Both the position numbers and the translations under genes were made by a program. 43,432 nt of DNA from Ligilactobacillus apodemi DSM 16634 = JCM 16172 (GTDB taxonomy: Bacteria; Bacillota; Bacilli; Lactobacillales; Lactobacillaceae). Numbering within the stretch: position 1 is the stretch's first letter; each line of letters opens with the position of its first letter. The stretch spans positions 1 to 43,432 of the forward strand of contig NZ_AZFT01000040.1 in assembly GCF_001434405.1 (NCBI RefSeq). Direction: 5' to 3'. Positions 35,785 to 43,432 of this stretch are shown piece after piece. The notes beneath the pieces were generated by a model. It made no database searches, had not been told where the DNA came from, and saw nothing but the letters and a program-made list of their open reading frames with translations.

Positions 35785-37254
35785 TTATTTTTCAAGTTTT
35801 TGCGTGATGCTTTCACGCACTTCTTTAATGATCTTCATCTTATTATCGTAACATTTTTGTGACAGATCGACTGGGTAATCTTGTGGATTTAAGTCCCGTT
35901 TATATTCTTCCCACAAACTATCTAAGTGGGTTTTCGAATATTCCTTGATCTCAGCTAGACTAGGCAAATCATACACTTGTTTTCCTTTATCAAAAATATC
36001 CACTAATAAAGGCCGTGCCTCAAAATCGGTCACATTTTTATTGATATAGGTGTATTGTGGATGGAACATATAAAGTGTGTCACTTGTCCGCGGGTCTTCA
36101 TCGGCGATCGTAATGTAGTCACCTTCTGATTTACCATCGGCTTTTTTAGTGATCCGCCAAACTTGCTTACGCCCTGGCGTGGAAACTTTTTCTGCGTTAC
36201 TTGAGATCTTGATCGTATCTTCTAAGACCCCATCTTCATTTTCAATCGCTACCATTTTGTAAACCGCGCCCAATGCTGGCTGGTCATAAGCCGTGATCAA
36301 CTTCGTCCCGACACCCCAAACATCGATCTTAGCGCCTTGCATCTTCAAGTTAGTGATCGTTTTTTCATCTAAATCATTTGAAGCATAAATCTTAGCTTCA
36401 GTAAAGCCTGCTTCATCTAATTGTTCGCGGACACGCTTAGAAATATAAGCCATATCCCCGGAATCGATCCGGACACCTAAGAAATTGATCTGGTCACCCA
36501 TTTCCTTAGCGACCCGAATCGCATTAGGAACACCTGAACGTAAAGTATCATAAGTATCAACTAAAAAGACGCAATCTTTATGCGTTGAAGCATAAGCCTT
36601 AAAGGCATCGTAATCGTTGCGATAAGCTTGCACTAAGGCATGTGCATGCGTCCCGCTCGCTGGGATCCCAAAGATCTTAGCTGCACGGACGTTACTTGTG
36701 GCATCAAAACCACCAATATAAGCTGCTCTTGTGCCCCATAAAGCTGCATCAAATTCTTGCGCACGACGCGTTCCAAATTCAAGCAAGGCATCATCCCCAC
36801 ACGCTGAACGAACTCGAGCTGCCTTAGTGGCGATCAACGTTTGATAATTTACAATATTTAAAAGTGCCGTTTCGATCAATTGGCAATCGACTAAAGGACC
36901 TTCAACTTGGATCAAAGGTTCATTATTAAAGACAACTTCACCTTCAACCGTTGAACGAAGTGTTGCCGTAAATTTGAAATTACGCAAATACTCAATAAAA
37001 TCAGCTGGATAGCCCCCAACTTCTTTTAAATATGCGAGATCAGTTTCGGTAAACTTAAGATTATTGATATAATCAACGATTCGTTCTAAACCTGCAAAGA
37101 TCGCATACCCATTTTGAAACGGCAGCGTCCGAAAATAAACTTCAAAAATTGCTTTACGATCTGCCAATCCTTGGCGCCAATATGTCTGCATCATATTGAT
37201 CTGATAAGCATCTGTGTGCAATGTATAACTGTCGTCTGGATATAATTTAACCAT
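35785..37254 (-). CDS. pncB: Nicotinate phosphoribosyltransferase
   Basis: Converts nicotinate to nicotinate mononucleotide, the entry step of NAD salvage. It is 489 residues from the ATG at 37252-37254, which has GAGG six bases before it; an ATG five codons earlier has no site. Motifs: [14 protein letters not shown] (about 14-27), [47 protein letters not shown] and [14 protein letters not shown], typical of the longer Gram-positive PncB. Together with nadE it suggests the cell depends on nicotinate uptake. No NAD-linked regulator or riboswitch is visible. Confidence 0.96.
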   Translation of the reverse strand: MVKLYPDDSYTLHTDAYQINMMQTYWRQGLADRKAIFEVYFRTLPFQNGYAIFAGLERIVDYINNLKFTETDLAYLKEVGGYPADFIEYLRNFKFTATLRSTVEGEVVFNNEPLIQVEGPLVDCQLIETALLNIVNYQTLIATKAARVRSACGDDALLEFGTRRAQEFDAALWGTRAAYIGGFDATSNVRAAKIFGIPASGTHAHALVQAYRNDYDAFKAYASTHKDCVFLVDTYDTLRSGVPNAIRVAKEMGDQINFLGVRIDSGDMAYISKRVREQLDEAGFTEAKIYASNDLDEKTITNLKMQGAKIDVWGVGTKLITAYDQPALGAVYKMVAIENEDGVLEDTIKISSNAEKVSTPGRKQVWRITKKADGKSEGDYITIADEDPRTSDTLYMFHPQYTYINKNVTDFEARPLLVDIFDKGKQVYDLPSLAEIKEYSKTHLDSLWEEYKRDLNPQDYPVDLSQKCYDNKMKIIKEVRESITQKLEK

Positions 37255-37321
37255 TTCATTCCTCTTCATCGGTCAATTATTTTTTCCGAAAAAAGCTTCC
37301 GAACTTGACCATATGCGTATA

Positions 37322-37350
37322 ATTTTATCACGTTTACGCCAAAACACCAA
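37322..37350 (-). promoter_or_regulatory. Promoter of pncB-nadE
   Basis: TTGGTG (37345-37350), a 17-nt spacer and an extended -10 (TG, one base, TAAAAT; -10 at 37322-37327) on the minus strand. Confidence 0.7.
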
Positions 37351-37355
37351 TTAAC

Positions 37356-37364
37356 TGATATAAT
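37356..37364 (+). promoter_or_regulatory. Extended -10 promoter of the TagA-family gene
   Basis: TG, one base, perfect TATAAT (37359-37364), with no good -35. It starts 6 bp from the -35 of the opposing pncB promoter, so the two promoters interleave. Confidence 0.65.
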
Positions 37365-37400
37365 AAGAAAAAATAGTTTGAAATTAAAAAGAGGCCTGTT

Positions 37401-38135
37401 ATGCAAAAAAAATTTGAAACCGTTAATGTCTTGGGGCTTGATTTTATCAAAGCAACTCAAGCACAATTTTTATCCCAACTCACCCAAGATTCATTAGCAC
37501 ATAAAAATCGCTTCGTTGTCACCGCTAATCCTGAGATCGTTTTGGCGGCTAAAGACGACCCTAAATACGCGCAAACCCTAGCAACCGCAGATTATATCAC
37601 TGCCGATGGGATCGGGATCATTAAAGGGGCTAAAATCTTAGGCGAACCCTTACCGGAGCGCGTGACTGGCTATGACACTATGGAGGCTTTGATCGCCTGG
37701 GCGGCTAAAAACGATAAAAGTATCTTCTTTTTAGGGGCTAAGCCAGAAGTTTTACAAAAGGTCCTAACTAAAGCTAAAGAAAAGTACCCAACCTTAAAAA
37801 TCGCAGGCAGTTGTGATGGTTATTTTAAAGACGAAAATAAAGTGGCGCAGTTGATCAAAGAGGCTCACCCTGATTTTGTCTTTGCTGCTTTGGGCTTTCC
37901 CAAACAAGAATTTTTCATCGCTAAACACCGCGAGCTTACCCCCGCAATTTGGATGGGTGTCGGCGGTAGCTTTGATGTTTTTTCTGGTATGACCAAACGT
38001 GCACCTAAGTGGTGGATCGACCATCATCTTGAGTGGGGCTACCGTTTAGTCAAAGAACCATCCCGCTTTATCCGCATGTTGGCTTTACCCAAATATTTAT
38101 TGCTCGTCTATCGCAAAAAGTTTTTTAATAAATAA
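37401..38135 (+). CDS. WecG/TagA/CpsF-family glycosyltransferase
   Basis: A 244-residue GT26 glycosyltransferase. The family adds N-acetylmannosamine to GlcNAc-PP-undecaprenol when the teichoic acid linkage unit is built (TagA), or does similar work for other surface glycans. Signs are VVTANPEIVLAAKDDPKYA (about 41-59), DYITADGIGIIKGAKILG, PERVTGYDTMEAL, FFLGAKPEVLQK, ALGFPKQEFFIAKHR and a C-terminal amphipathic membrane-binding segment (LEWGYRLVKEPSRFIRM). The ATG follows AGAGG. No other tag or tar genes are nearby, so the precise acceptor is inferred; the LCP ligase at 26-28 kb could act on its product. Confidence 0.9.
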   Translation: MQKKFETVNVLGLDFIKATQAQFLSQLTQDSLAHKNRFVVTANPEIVLAAKDDPKYAQTLATADYITADGIGIIKGAKILGEPLPERVTGYDTMEALIAWAAKNDKSIFFLGAKPEVLQKVLTKAKEKYPTLKIAGSCDGYFKDENKVAQLIKEAHPDFVFAALGFPKQEFFIAKHRELTPAIWMGVGGSFDVFSGMTKRAPKWWIDHHLEWGYRLVKEPSRFIRMLALPKYLLLVYRKKFFNK

Positions 38136-38147
38136 TTATCGGCCACT

Positions 38148-38191
38148 AAAAATGCCCAGTCCTACTAAACCATAGTACTGAGCATTTTTTA
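38148..38191. terminator. Bidirectional terminator between the TagA-family gene and nagR
   Basis: AAAAATGC...CAGT pairs with ACTG...GCATTTTTT around an inner CTACT/AGTA stem, with T-runs in both directions. It fits the convergent neighbours. Confidence 0.85.
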
Positions 38192-38890
38192 TTATTTTTC
38201 TAAATAAAATTCAAATCTTTCGCCCGCATATTGCGTCCGCACATATTCAAAGGGCCGACCATCACCTAACCGCGTGATCTGACGCAAGCGTAAAATCGCA
38301 GCTCCGCGTTTTAGTTCCAAATATTCGGCGATTTTTTCCGAAGCTAACATTGAACTGACCGTCTGTTGCGCATGGCCAATTTTGAGCCCATGTTCTTCTA
38401 ACGTACGATATAACGAACTTGTGATCTGTTTACGATTATAGTGCTTGATCAATTCATACGGTACCGTAGCAACTTCAAAACAGATCGGCACATCATCAGC
38501 GTACCGGATCCGTTCCATTCGTAAGACCTTTTCCCCTGCTTTAAGGGCAAGATGCTCACTTTCACTGATCGAAGCTGACGTTACTAAATACGAGACCGTC
38601 TTACTTGAAGGCGTCTTGCCTTGAGCTTCCGTCAATTCGGTAAAACTTGTGACCCCAGACATTTTTTCTTGCACCTTTTTACGTGCCACAAATGTCCCTG
38701 AACCAATTTGACGTTCCAAGATCCCTTCATCGACCAGTGTTTGAATCGCTTGCCGTAAAGTCATCCGACTAACACCAAATTGGAGCGCTAAATCACGCTC
38801 AGAAGGGATTCGATCCCCAACTGCCCAACGGTTATCTTCGATTTCTTGTTTGATTTTATTGTGGATTTGGATATAAATGGGTGAGCTCAT
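38192..38890 (-). CDS. nagR: GntR-family (HutC/UTRA) repressor, NagR/YvoA type
   Basis: A 232-residue regulator. A winged helix-turn-helix (IPSERDLALQFGVSRMTLRQAIQTLVDEGILERQIGSGTFVA, about residues 29-71) is followed by a UTRA effector domain from about 85 (ERIRYADDVPICFEVATVPYELI, with LRLRQITRLGDGRPFEYVRTQY at the end). This is the layout of B. subtilis NagR/YvoA, which senses GlcNAc-6-P or GlcN-6-P. The ATG at 38888-38890 has AAGGAAAA before it. It lies 28 bp after nagA, and a NagR-type operator sits in the nagA promoter, so the pair is probably auto-regulated. Confidence 0.9.
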   Translation of the reverse strand: MSSPIYIQIHNKIKQEIEDNRWAVGDRIPSERDLALQFGVSRMTLRQAIQTLVDEGILERQIGSGTFVARKKVQEKMSGVTSFTELTEAQGKTPSSKTVSYLVTSASISESEHLALKAGEKVLRMERIRYADDVPICFEVATVPYELIKHYNRKQITSSLYRTLEEHGLKIGHAQQTVSSMLASEKIAEYLELKRGAAILRLRQITRLGDGRPFEYVRTQYAGERFEFYLEK

Positions 38891-38918
38891 GCCTATTTTT
38901 CCTTCCATAGATTAGTGC

Positions 38919-40064
38919 CTAGCGCTTATTTTTATTAAAGCACCGTCCGTAACTGTACGTCTCTTCTAATTCAAAGTCACGCCCTAAGACGTTAAAATCA
39001 GCATCCTTGCCGACAGCAAGCGTTCCTTTGGTATCTAAGCCAAATTCCTTAGCTTGATTTAATGAAGTCATCTTGATTGCGTCTTCGATCGAGCAACCGG
39101 TAAATTTCATAATATTAACAAATGCATCTTGATAATTTAAAACACTGCCAGCTAAATTACCACTTTCAAGGCGAGCTTGTTTATCTTTAACGATAACTTT
39201 TTGACCCCCAAGTTCTGATTCACCTTCTGGCATTCCTTTTGCTCGCATTGAATCAGTAACTAATTCGATTCTATCGGGGCCTTTTAACTCATAAGCCAAT
39301 TTGATCATATCAGGACAAACGTGGAATCCATCGGCGATCAATTCACAGTAAATGTTATCTTCTAGCAAAGCATGACCAGTGACACCTGGTTCACGATGCT
39401 TAAATTCACGTTGAGCATTGTAAAGATGCGTTACGTGACTTGCGCGCGAATGCTTCATTTGTTCACGGGTAGCGTTACTATGCCCAACTGAAGGAACGAT
39501 CCCACGTTCAAGACAGTATTGTTCAAATTCAGGGGAAGTTTCATGTTCAGGAGCATAGGTCACTAACTTGATCATGTTGCCTGATAAGCTATTCCAATGA
39601 TCAAATAATTTTGTATCTGGTGCTTGAATATATTCTTCTGGTTGTGCTCCCTTAAAGACGGGAGAAACAAATGGGCCTTCCAAGTGAATCCCCTTGATCA
39701 CAGGATTTTTTGTGGCAGCTTCTTTGATCGCAACCATAGCCTTAGCGATATTTTCTGGGGATTGAGTCATCGTCGTTGGAAAATAAGTTGTGACCCCTTC
39801 ATAGACCATATCGTTGACCATTTCACTCAATTCTTCAGCGTTGCCATCCATCGCATCAAAATTATAGCCACCATGGCTGTGAACGTCAATAAAGCCAGGA
39901 ATGATCAATTTTTCAGTAGCATCAATAATTTCTTCATCTTCCGGTAAAACTTGATATTCACTCATTGGTCCAATGGCTTTAATCTGCTCATCAAAACGAA
40001 TATATGCATCAGAAATCTTCTCTTCTCCAGTATAAACAGTCGCATGCTTGATAACTTTACTCAT
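38919..40064 (-). CDS. nagA: N-acetylglucosamine-6-phosphate deacetylase
   Basis: Removes acetate from GlcNAc-6-P, feeding amino sugars to glycolysis and wall synthesis. It is an amidohydrolase-fold enzyme of 381 residues from the ATG at 40062-40064; the upstream ATG lacks a ribosome site. Metal and substrate motifs: PGFIDVHSHGGYNFDAMDG, GIHLEGPFVSPVFKGAQPEEYI (catalytic Glu region), VGHSNAT, HLYNA, ADGFHVCPDMIKL and LVTDSMRAKGMPEG (catalytic Asp). HLYNAQREFKHREPG replaces the more common HLFNAM stretch. It is the first gene of nagA-nagR. Confidence 0.96.
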   Translation of the reverse strand: MSKVIKHATVYTGEEKISDAYIRFDEQIKAIGPMSEYQVLPEDEEIIDATEKLIIPGFIDVHSHGGYNFDAMDGNAEELSEMVNDMVYEGVTTYFPTTMTQSPENIAKAMVAIKEAATKNPVIKGIHLEGPFVSPVFKGAQPEEYIQAPDTKLFDHWNSLSGNMIKLVTYAPEHETSPEFEQYCLERGIVPSVGHSNATREQMKHSRASHVTHLYNAQREFKHREPGVTGHALLEDNIYCELIADGFHVCPDMIKLAYELKGPDRIELVTDSMRAKGMPEGESELGGQKVIVKDKQARLESGNLAGSVLNYQDAFVNIMKFTGCSIEDAIKMTSLNQAKEFGLDTKGTLAVGKDADFNVLGRDFELEETYSYGRCFNKNKR

Positions 40065-40102
40065 GGTTTGAACCCGCTTTCTCATATTTTGAATACACTT
40101 TA

Positions 40103-40131
40103 ATAGTAATAGGTATAGACCAAAATTACAA
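40103..40131 (-). promoter_or_regulatory. Promoter of nagA-nagR
   Basis: TTGTAA (40126-40131), a 17-nt spacer and TACTAT (40103-40108) on the minus strand. Confidence 0.75.
40111..40122 (-). promoter_or_regulatory. NagR/YvoA-type operator (dre-like site)
   Basis: The minus strand reads TGGTCTATACCT and the plus strand AGGTATAGACCA. This matches the known dre half-sites TGGTATAGACCA or TGGTCTAGACCA at 11 of 12 positions. It lies wholly inside the 17-bp spacer of the nagA promoter, so bound repressor would block RNA polymerase. Confidence 0.8.
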
Positions 40132-40141
40132 GCACTTACAC

Positions 40142-40945
40142 TTAAGCTTTACCTTGATCTTTATTGATCGTTGCATCCATTCCTTTAACTACTGCAGTCA
40201 TAAAGCCGGCTTCTTCTAAGGCTAAAAGCCCAGCGATCGTCGTTCCACCAGGAGAGCATACATCATCAACGAGTTGCATTGGTGTCTTTTCATCACTTAA
40301 AACTTTCTTGGCACTTCCTAAAACGGCTTGCGCTGCGATCTTAGTTGCTTGCTCTTTTTTCAACCCATATTTGACCCCAGCACGGGCCATTGCATCAATA
40401 AAGAAATAAACATAAGCTGGGGAACTACCTGCTAACGCTACAAATGTACTAAAGTCACGTTCCGCCATGATCTCTGTCTTACCGATCAATTCAAATAATT
40501 GTTGCACAATTTCAAAATGAGCCGGCGTCACTGCTTGATTGGCATGTAAAGCTGTCATAGCTTCAGCGATCTCAGCATTGACATTAGGCATGATTCGCAC
40601 GATCTCAACTTCATTTTCTGCTAATTCAAGGTGCTCAGCGATCTCAGCTACAGAAACACCAGTTACCATCGAAACAATGACTGGTTTTTGTCGTTTAACT
40701 GCTGCTTTGATCTCCGTTAAAACTTCACCTAAAATAATTGGCTTAACTGCTAAAAAAACGTAATCAGCTTGTAAAACTACTTCAGAGTTAGTTTCACAAG
40801 TCTTAAGGCCCTTTTCCTTTGCATAAGGTTCATAACTTGTTTTATGTGCACTATGCAAATAAATTTCTGCGTCTAGTTCCTTTGTCTGCCAACCATTGAT
40901 AATTGCCCGGGCCATATTACCGGCTCCAATAAAACCTAAATTCAT
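40142..40945 (-). CDS. proC: Pyrroline-5-carboxylate reductase
   Basis: Makes proline from pyrroline-5-carboxylate with NAD(P)H. It has 267 residues from the ATG at 40943-40945, chosen for GTGGG eight bases upstream; a GTG three codons earlier is less likely. The Rossmann motif LGFIGAGNMARAIINGW (3-19), DYVFLAVKPI and IMPNVNAEIAEAMTAL are visible. The C-terminal signature LVDDVCSPGGTTIAGLLALEEAGF is that of ProC. No proA or proB is adjacent. It starts just 28 nt after the tRNA terminator, so it may be fed by read-through or by a weak promoter (TTTAAC, 18 nt, TACTTT) embedded in that hairpin. Confidence 0.96.
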   Translation of the reverse strand: MNLGFIGAGNMARAIINGWQTKELDAEIYLHSAHKTSYEPYAKEKGLKTCETNSEVVLQADYVFLAVKPIILGEVLTEIKAAVKRQKPVIVSMVTGVSVAEIAEHLELAENEVEIVRIMPNVNAEIAEAMTALHANQAVTPAHFEIVQQLFELIGKTEIMAERDFSTFVALAGSSPAYVYFFIDAMARAGVKYGLKKEQATKIAAQAVLGSAKKVLSDEKTPMQLVDDVCSPGGTTIAGLLALEEAGFMTAVVKGMDATINKDQGKA

Positions 40946-40973
40946 CAATTTCACCCACTTTGTTTAAAGTACT

Positions 40974-41004
40974 AAAAAAGGTCGCGACCGTTAAAGTCGC
41001 GACC
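40974..41004 (-). terminator. Terminator after tRNA-Tyr/tRNA-Gln
   Basis: A perfect 9-bp GC-rich stem (GGTCGCGAC at 40980-40988, GTCGCGACC at 40996-41004) with a 7-nt loop and TTTTTT on the minus strand. Confidence 0.9.
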
Positions 41005-41013
41005 TATCAGTCA

Positions 41014-41085
41014 TTGGGCTAGCTGGATTCGAACCAGCGCATGACGGTACCAAAAACCGTTGCCTTACCGCTTGGCTATAGCCCA
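41014..41085 (-). tRNA. tRNA-Gln(TTG)
   Basis: A 72-nt tRNA with acceptor TGGGCTA/TAGCCCA and anticodon loop TTTTGGT, giving TTG (reads CAA). CCA is not encoded. It follows tRNA-Tyr by three bases. Confidence 0.96.
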
Positions 41086-41088
41086 ATA

Positions 41089-41174
41089 TGGTGGAAGGGA
41101 GTGGATTCGAACCACCGAACCCGAAGGAGCGGATTTACAGTCCGCCGCGTTTAGCCAGACTTCGCTACCCTTCC
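41089..41174 (-). tRNA. tRNA-Tyr(GTA), CCA encoded
   Basis: A class II tRNA with acceptor GGAAGGG/CCCTTCC, anticodon loop CTGTAAA (GTA) and the long variable arm of tRNA-Tyr. CCA at 41089-41091 is genomically encoded, unlike the other complete tRNAs here. Confidence 0.96.
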
Positions 41175-41219
41175 ATATCCATAACTCATATCAGATGACT
41201 TAACGCATCCGACTTAATT

Positions 41220-41248
41220 ATAATACCCTGTTACTGGATAAAATGCAA
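41220..41248 (-). promoter_or_regulatory. Promoter of the tRNA-Tyr/tRNA-Gln unit
   Basis: TTGCAT (41243-41248), a 17-nt spacer and TATTAT (41220-41225) on the minus strand, 46 nt before tRNA-Tyr. Confidence 0.8.
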
Positions 41249-41320
41249 CCCTTTTTCGAAACTTTTTTAATAATTTTTTTCTGACATATTTTTATTCTTT
41301 TTCCTAATTGTTTTTGACAC

Positions 41321-41358
41321 AAAAAAACTGTAATGCTGAATCATTCAACATTACAGTT
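41321..41358 (-). terminator. Terminator of the peptide transporter gene
   Basis: A 15-bp stem (41326-41340 with 41344-41358, one wobble), 3-nt loop and T-run on the minus strand, 15 nt after the stop. Confidence 0.93.
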
Positions 41359-41373
41359 AATAAGTAGTAATAA

Positions 41374-42843
41374 CTAATTTACATTTTCCATTAGTTTTTT
41401 GATACGTGGTGTTAAGACTAGAAGTAATACACCAAAGACCACAGTTACAATCCCGATCACACCAAAGTAAGTTACTTCGGTACCGTTGTCGTAGAAACGA
41501 ACGATCTGGGCATTAAATGCTTGAGCCACCGCATCACCTAAGAACCAAATACTCATCATTTGTGCTTGGAATGCACGTGGAGCTAATTTAGTCGTTACAG
41601 AAAGACCAATTGGTGAGATCAACATTTCACCTACGATAACAAGAGCCCAACTCATGATCAACCATAATGGACTAACTTTAGCACTTGTACCAAAGAGTAA
41701 TCCTGGTAACATCATCCATAAGAATGAAGCCCCAGCAAAGAATAACCCATAAGAGAACTTGGCTGGTGAAGATGGTTGCTTCTTACCTAATTTTGTCCAA
41801 AGCTTAGCAAAGAATGGCACATACAACATAATGAAGAGTGGATTCATACTTTGGAACCAACTGGATGGGAAGCTAAAGCCAAAGATCGAAAGTCTGGTTT
41901 GTTCATTAGCAAATAAAGCTAAGACAACAGAGCCTTGTTCTTCGATCGACCAGAAAAGAACCGAAGCGATAAACAATGGGATATATGCCCAAACACGAGA
42001 ACGTTCAACTTTATTGATCTTGTTGCTAGATAAGATCTTAACAAAGTAATAAACAGGGATCACCACAGCTACGATCGTCAAAAGATTGATAAAGTTCATG
42101 ATCGTAAACATGTTGAATAAGTACATTAAAACGATGATCAAGGCAAATAAAACAGTCCAGACTGTTGTTTGTCTGATCAAACGATGCATTTCTTCCGGTT
42201 CAAGCGGATCAGTTGGATATAAGCTATCTTTTGAAAGATACTTACGTCCGTCGATCGTATATTGAACTAAACCAAAGAACATCCCAATAGCTGCAAGTGA
42301 GAATCCTAAATGGAAGTTAACTTGCTGACCTAACCAACCAACAGTAAGTGGAGCAATAAAGGCCCCCATATTGATACCAAAAACAAAAATACTAAAACCT
42401 GCATCACGTCTAGGATCATCGGGTCCATAAAGACCACCGACCATTTCAGAAACGTTTGGTTTGAGCAACCCAGTCCCGATCACGATCAAAGCGATCGAGA
42501 TAAAGAGTGCCATTCTACCAAATGGAGTTGCTAAGACGATATGCCCTAACATGATCAAAACCCCACCGACAAAAACGGTCTTACGACTACCCCATAAACG
42601 GTCACTGACAAAGCCGCCGATCACACTGGATAAATATACGAGTGAACCGTAAATCGACATGATCGAAGCAGCGGTAGTTTTATCAAATCCTAAACCACCT
42701 TGAGAAACAGAATAGTACATATAGTAAAGTAAGATAGCACGCATACCATAGTAACTAAATCTTTCCCACATTTCAGTGAAAAAAAGCGTGGATAAACCGC
42801 GTGGATGCCCTAAAAATGTGGGCTCCTGTGTTTTATCTGTCAT
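41374..42843 (-). CDS. dtpT: Proton-dependent di/tripeptide transporter (POT/PTR family)
   Basis: A 489-residue major-facilitator protein with about 14 hydrophobic segments that imports di- and tripeptides with protons. The POT signatures are near the N-terminus: [18 protein letters not shown] (about 24-41, containing the ExxER motif), the [12 protein letters not shown] loop after helix 2, and [17 protein letters not shown]. Late markers are [21 protein letters not shown]. Its length equals the usual POT size. The ATG follows GGAGG. It has a strong promoter and an 80-100 nt leader with an inverted repeat. Peptides imported would be cut by peptidases such as PepC. Confidence 0.96.
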   Translation of the reverse strand: MTDKTQEPTFLGHPRGLSTLFFTEMWERFSYYGMRAILLYYMYYSVSQGGLGFDKTTAASIMSIYGSLVYLSSVIGGFVSDRLWGSRKTVFVGGVLIMLGHIVLATPFGRMALFISIALIVIGTGLLKPNVSEMVGGLYGPDDPRRDAGFSIFVFGINMGAFIAPLTVGWLGQQVNFHLGFSLAAIGMFFGLVQYTIDGRKYLSKDSLYPTDPLEPEEMHRLIRQTTVWTVLFALIIVLMYLFNMFTIMNFINLLTIVAVVIPVYYFVKILSSNKINKVERSRVWAYIPLFIASVLFWSIEEQGSVVLALFANEQTRLSIFGFSFPSSWFQSMNPLFIMLYVPFFAKLWTKLGKKQPSSPAKFSYGLFFAGASFLWMMLPGLLFGTSAKVSPLWLIMSWALVIVGEMLISPIGLSVTTKLAPRAFQAQMMSIWFLGDAVAQAFNAQIVRFYDNGTEVTYFGVIGIVTVVFGVLLLVLTPRIKKLMENVN

Positions 42844-42872
42844 TTATATTCCTCCAAACAGTGCCAAAACAC

Positions 42873-42901
42873 ATTCAATTGTTTGTTACAATACATTGAA
42901 T
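42873..42901 (-). repeat. Inverted repeat in the dtpT leader
   Basis: ATTCAATTGT (42873-42882) faces ACAATACATTGAAT (42888-42901) with one small bulge. The hairpin would form in the 5' leader, about 20 nt before the ribosome site. It could be an operator or an mRNA structure; the family of regulator is not identifiable. Confidence 0.5.
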
Positions 42902-42935
42902 AATTAATAAGAAAAATGCAATGCATAACACTACT

Positions 42936-42964
42936 ATTATAAGTTTTAAAGAATGAGACGTCAA
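42936..42964 (-). promoter_or_regulatory. Promoter of dtpT
   Basis: TTGACG (42959-42964), a 17-nt spacer and perfect TATAAT (42936-42941) on the minus strand. The remainder, 42965-43144, is very AT-rich and I see no gene in it. Confidence 0.88.
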
Positions 42965-43144
42965 ATTAATATTAAATTATTCTCTTAGTATATAATGATT
43001 TATTAATAATTATAACATATTATTCCCATTAAATACTCTTTTATCCAATATTTTTTGTATTAAAACTGGATTAATTGCACATTTTATGTATAAATAGTCA
43101 TAAAATATTTTTTGATAATTATCTAAAAAATTAATGTTAATATA

Positions 43145-43180
43145 CAAAAAAAGAGCTTTAGGACCTACCTAAAGCTCTTT
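43145..43180 (-). terminator. Terminator of the tRNA-Asn/Glu/Thr cluster
   Basis: A perfect 13-bp stem (43150-43162 with 43168-43180), 5-nt loop and T-run on the minus strand, 20 nt after tRNA-Thr. Confidence 0.93.
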
Positions 43181-43200
43181 ATCTCACGCATAAAACCTAC

Positions 43201-43273
43201 TGCCGGTTGCAGGATTCGAACCTGTGACCCTCGGTTTACGATACCGATGCTCTACCAACTGAGCTAAACCGGC
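43201..43273 (-). tRNA. tRNA-Thr(CGT)
   Basis: A 73-nt tRNA with acceptor GCCGGTT/AACCGGC and anticodon loop ATCGTAA, giving CGT (reads ACG). It is last in the cluster; CCA is not encoded. Confidence 0.95.
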
Positions 43274-43282
43274 GAAAAAAGA

Positions 43283-43354
43283 TGACCCGTACGGGATTTG
43301 AACCCATGTTACCGCCGTGAAAGGGCGGTGTCTTAACCACTTGACCAACGGGCC
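43283..43354 (-). tRNA. tRNA-Glu(TTC)
   Basis: A 72-nt tRNA with acceptor GGCCCGT/ACGGGTC (one G-T pair) and anticodon loop CTTTCAC, giving TTC. It is nine bases upstream of tRNA-Thr; CCA is not encoded. Confidence 0.96.
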
Positions 43355-43378
43355 ATGATTTTTGTTTAAATCAAAAAA

Positions 43379-43432
43379 CTCCGGCAGGCGGACTCGAACC
43401 GTCGACAGCCTGATTAACAGTCAGGTGCTCTA
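43379..43432 (-). tRNA. tRNA-Asn(GTT), 5' part outside window
   Basis: The 3' portion of a tRNA: acceptor 3' strand TGCCGGA with G discriminator, T-arm with TTCGAGT, and anticodon loop CTGTTAA, giving GTT. The 5' acceptor strand and part of the D-arm lie beyond the right edge, where more tRNAs or an rRNA operon may continue. Confidence 0.93.

Overview
The window looks like a low-to-mid GC lactic acid bacterium (Lactobacillaceae, most like Ligilactobacillus). Reasons: giant LPxTG adhesins with YSIRK-type signal peptides and mucin-binding-type repeats; PepC and a POT-type peptide transporter; the long-insert form of dUTPase; and the gene order radA, PIN/TRAM protein, gltX, cysS, mrnC, rlmB, rae1 without ispD/ispF or cysE. 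The genus is inferred from gene content and family resemblance, not from a search.

Layout. 1-11.7 kb: two tandem paralogous surface adhesins on the minus strand, one cut by the left edge, the other 3125 codons with an N-terminal beta-helix-like domain, seven repeats of about 270-277 residues and an LPQTG anchor. 12.0-20.0 kb: a housekeeping cluster on the minus strand (dut, radA, PIN/TRAM, gltX, cysS, mrnC, rlmB, rae1). 20.1-22.6 kb plus: a small acetyltransferase, rpiA and pepC. 22.7-26.2 kb minus: a phosphoglycerate mutase paralog, a secreted NlpC/P60 hydrolase behind a WalR-like box, and a ThrE-family exporter. 26.4-27.7 kb plus: an LCP cell-wall ligase with a Gly/Ser/Tyr-rich tail. 27.7-28.5 kb: a compositionally distinct patch with an unrecognised small gene and a frameshifted remnant. 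28.5-30.3 kb minus: an XRE regulator plus membrane protein pair, fabH and tRNA-Leu(AAG). 30.4-34.9 kb: sprT-like and tex (minus) divergent from recQ (plus). 34.9-38.1 kb: pncB-nadE (minus; NAD synthesis) divergent from a TagA/WecG glycosyltransferase. 38.2-41.2 kb minus: nagA-nagR, with a NagR-type operator inside the nagA promoter, then proC behind tRNA-Tyr/tRNA-Gln. 41.4-43.4 kb minus: a di/tripeptide transporter and tRNA-Thr, tRNA-Glu and partial tRNA-Asn.

How it fits together. Much of the window concerns the cell surface and the use of host or dietary material: adhesins, wall hydrolase, LCP ligase, teichoic-type glycosyltransferase, GlcNAc-6-P deacetylase, peptide uptake and peptidase. 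The rest is core translation, repair and cofactor metabolism. Transcription units are compact. They have clear sigma-A promoters and hairpin terminators; convergent neighbours share bidirectional terminators, two of which overlap stop codons. No CRISPR array, prophage, transposase or complete novel multi-gene system was recognised. The best candidates for undescribed biology are the adhesin pair with its 48-bp palindrome, the foreign-looking 27.7-28.5 kb patch, the LCP low-complexity tail, the genome-style GATC context bias and the tRNA-Leu(AAG).
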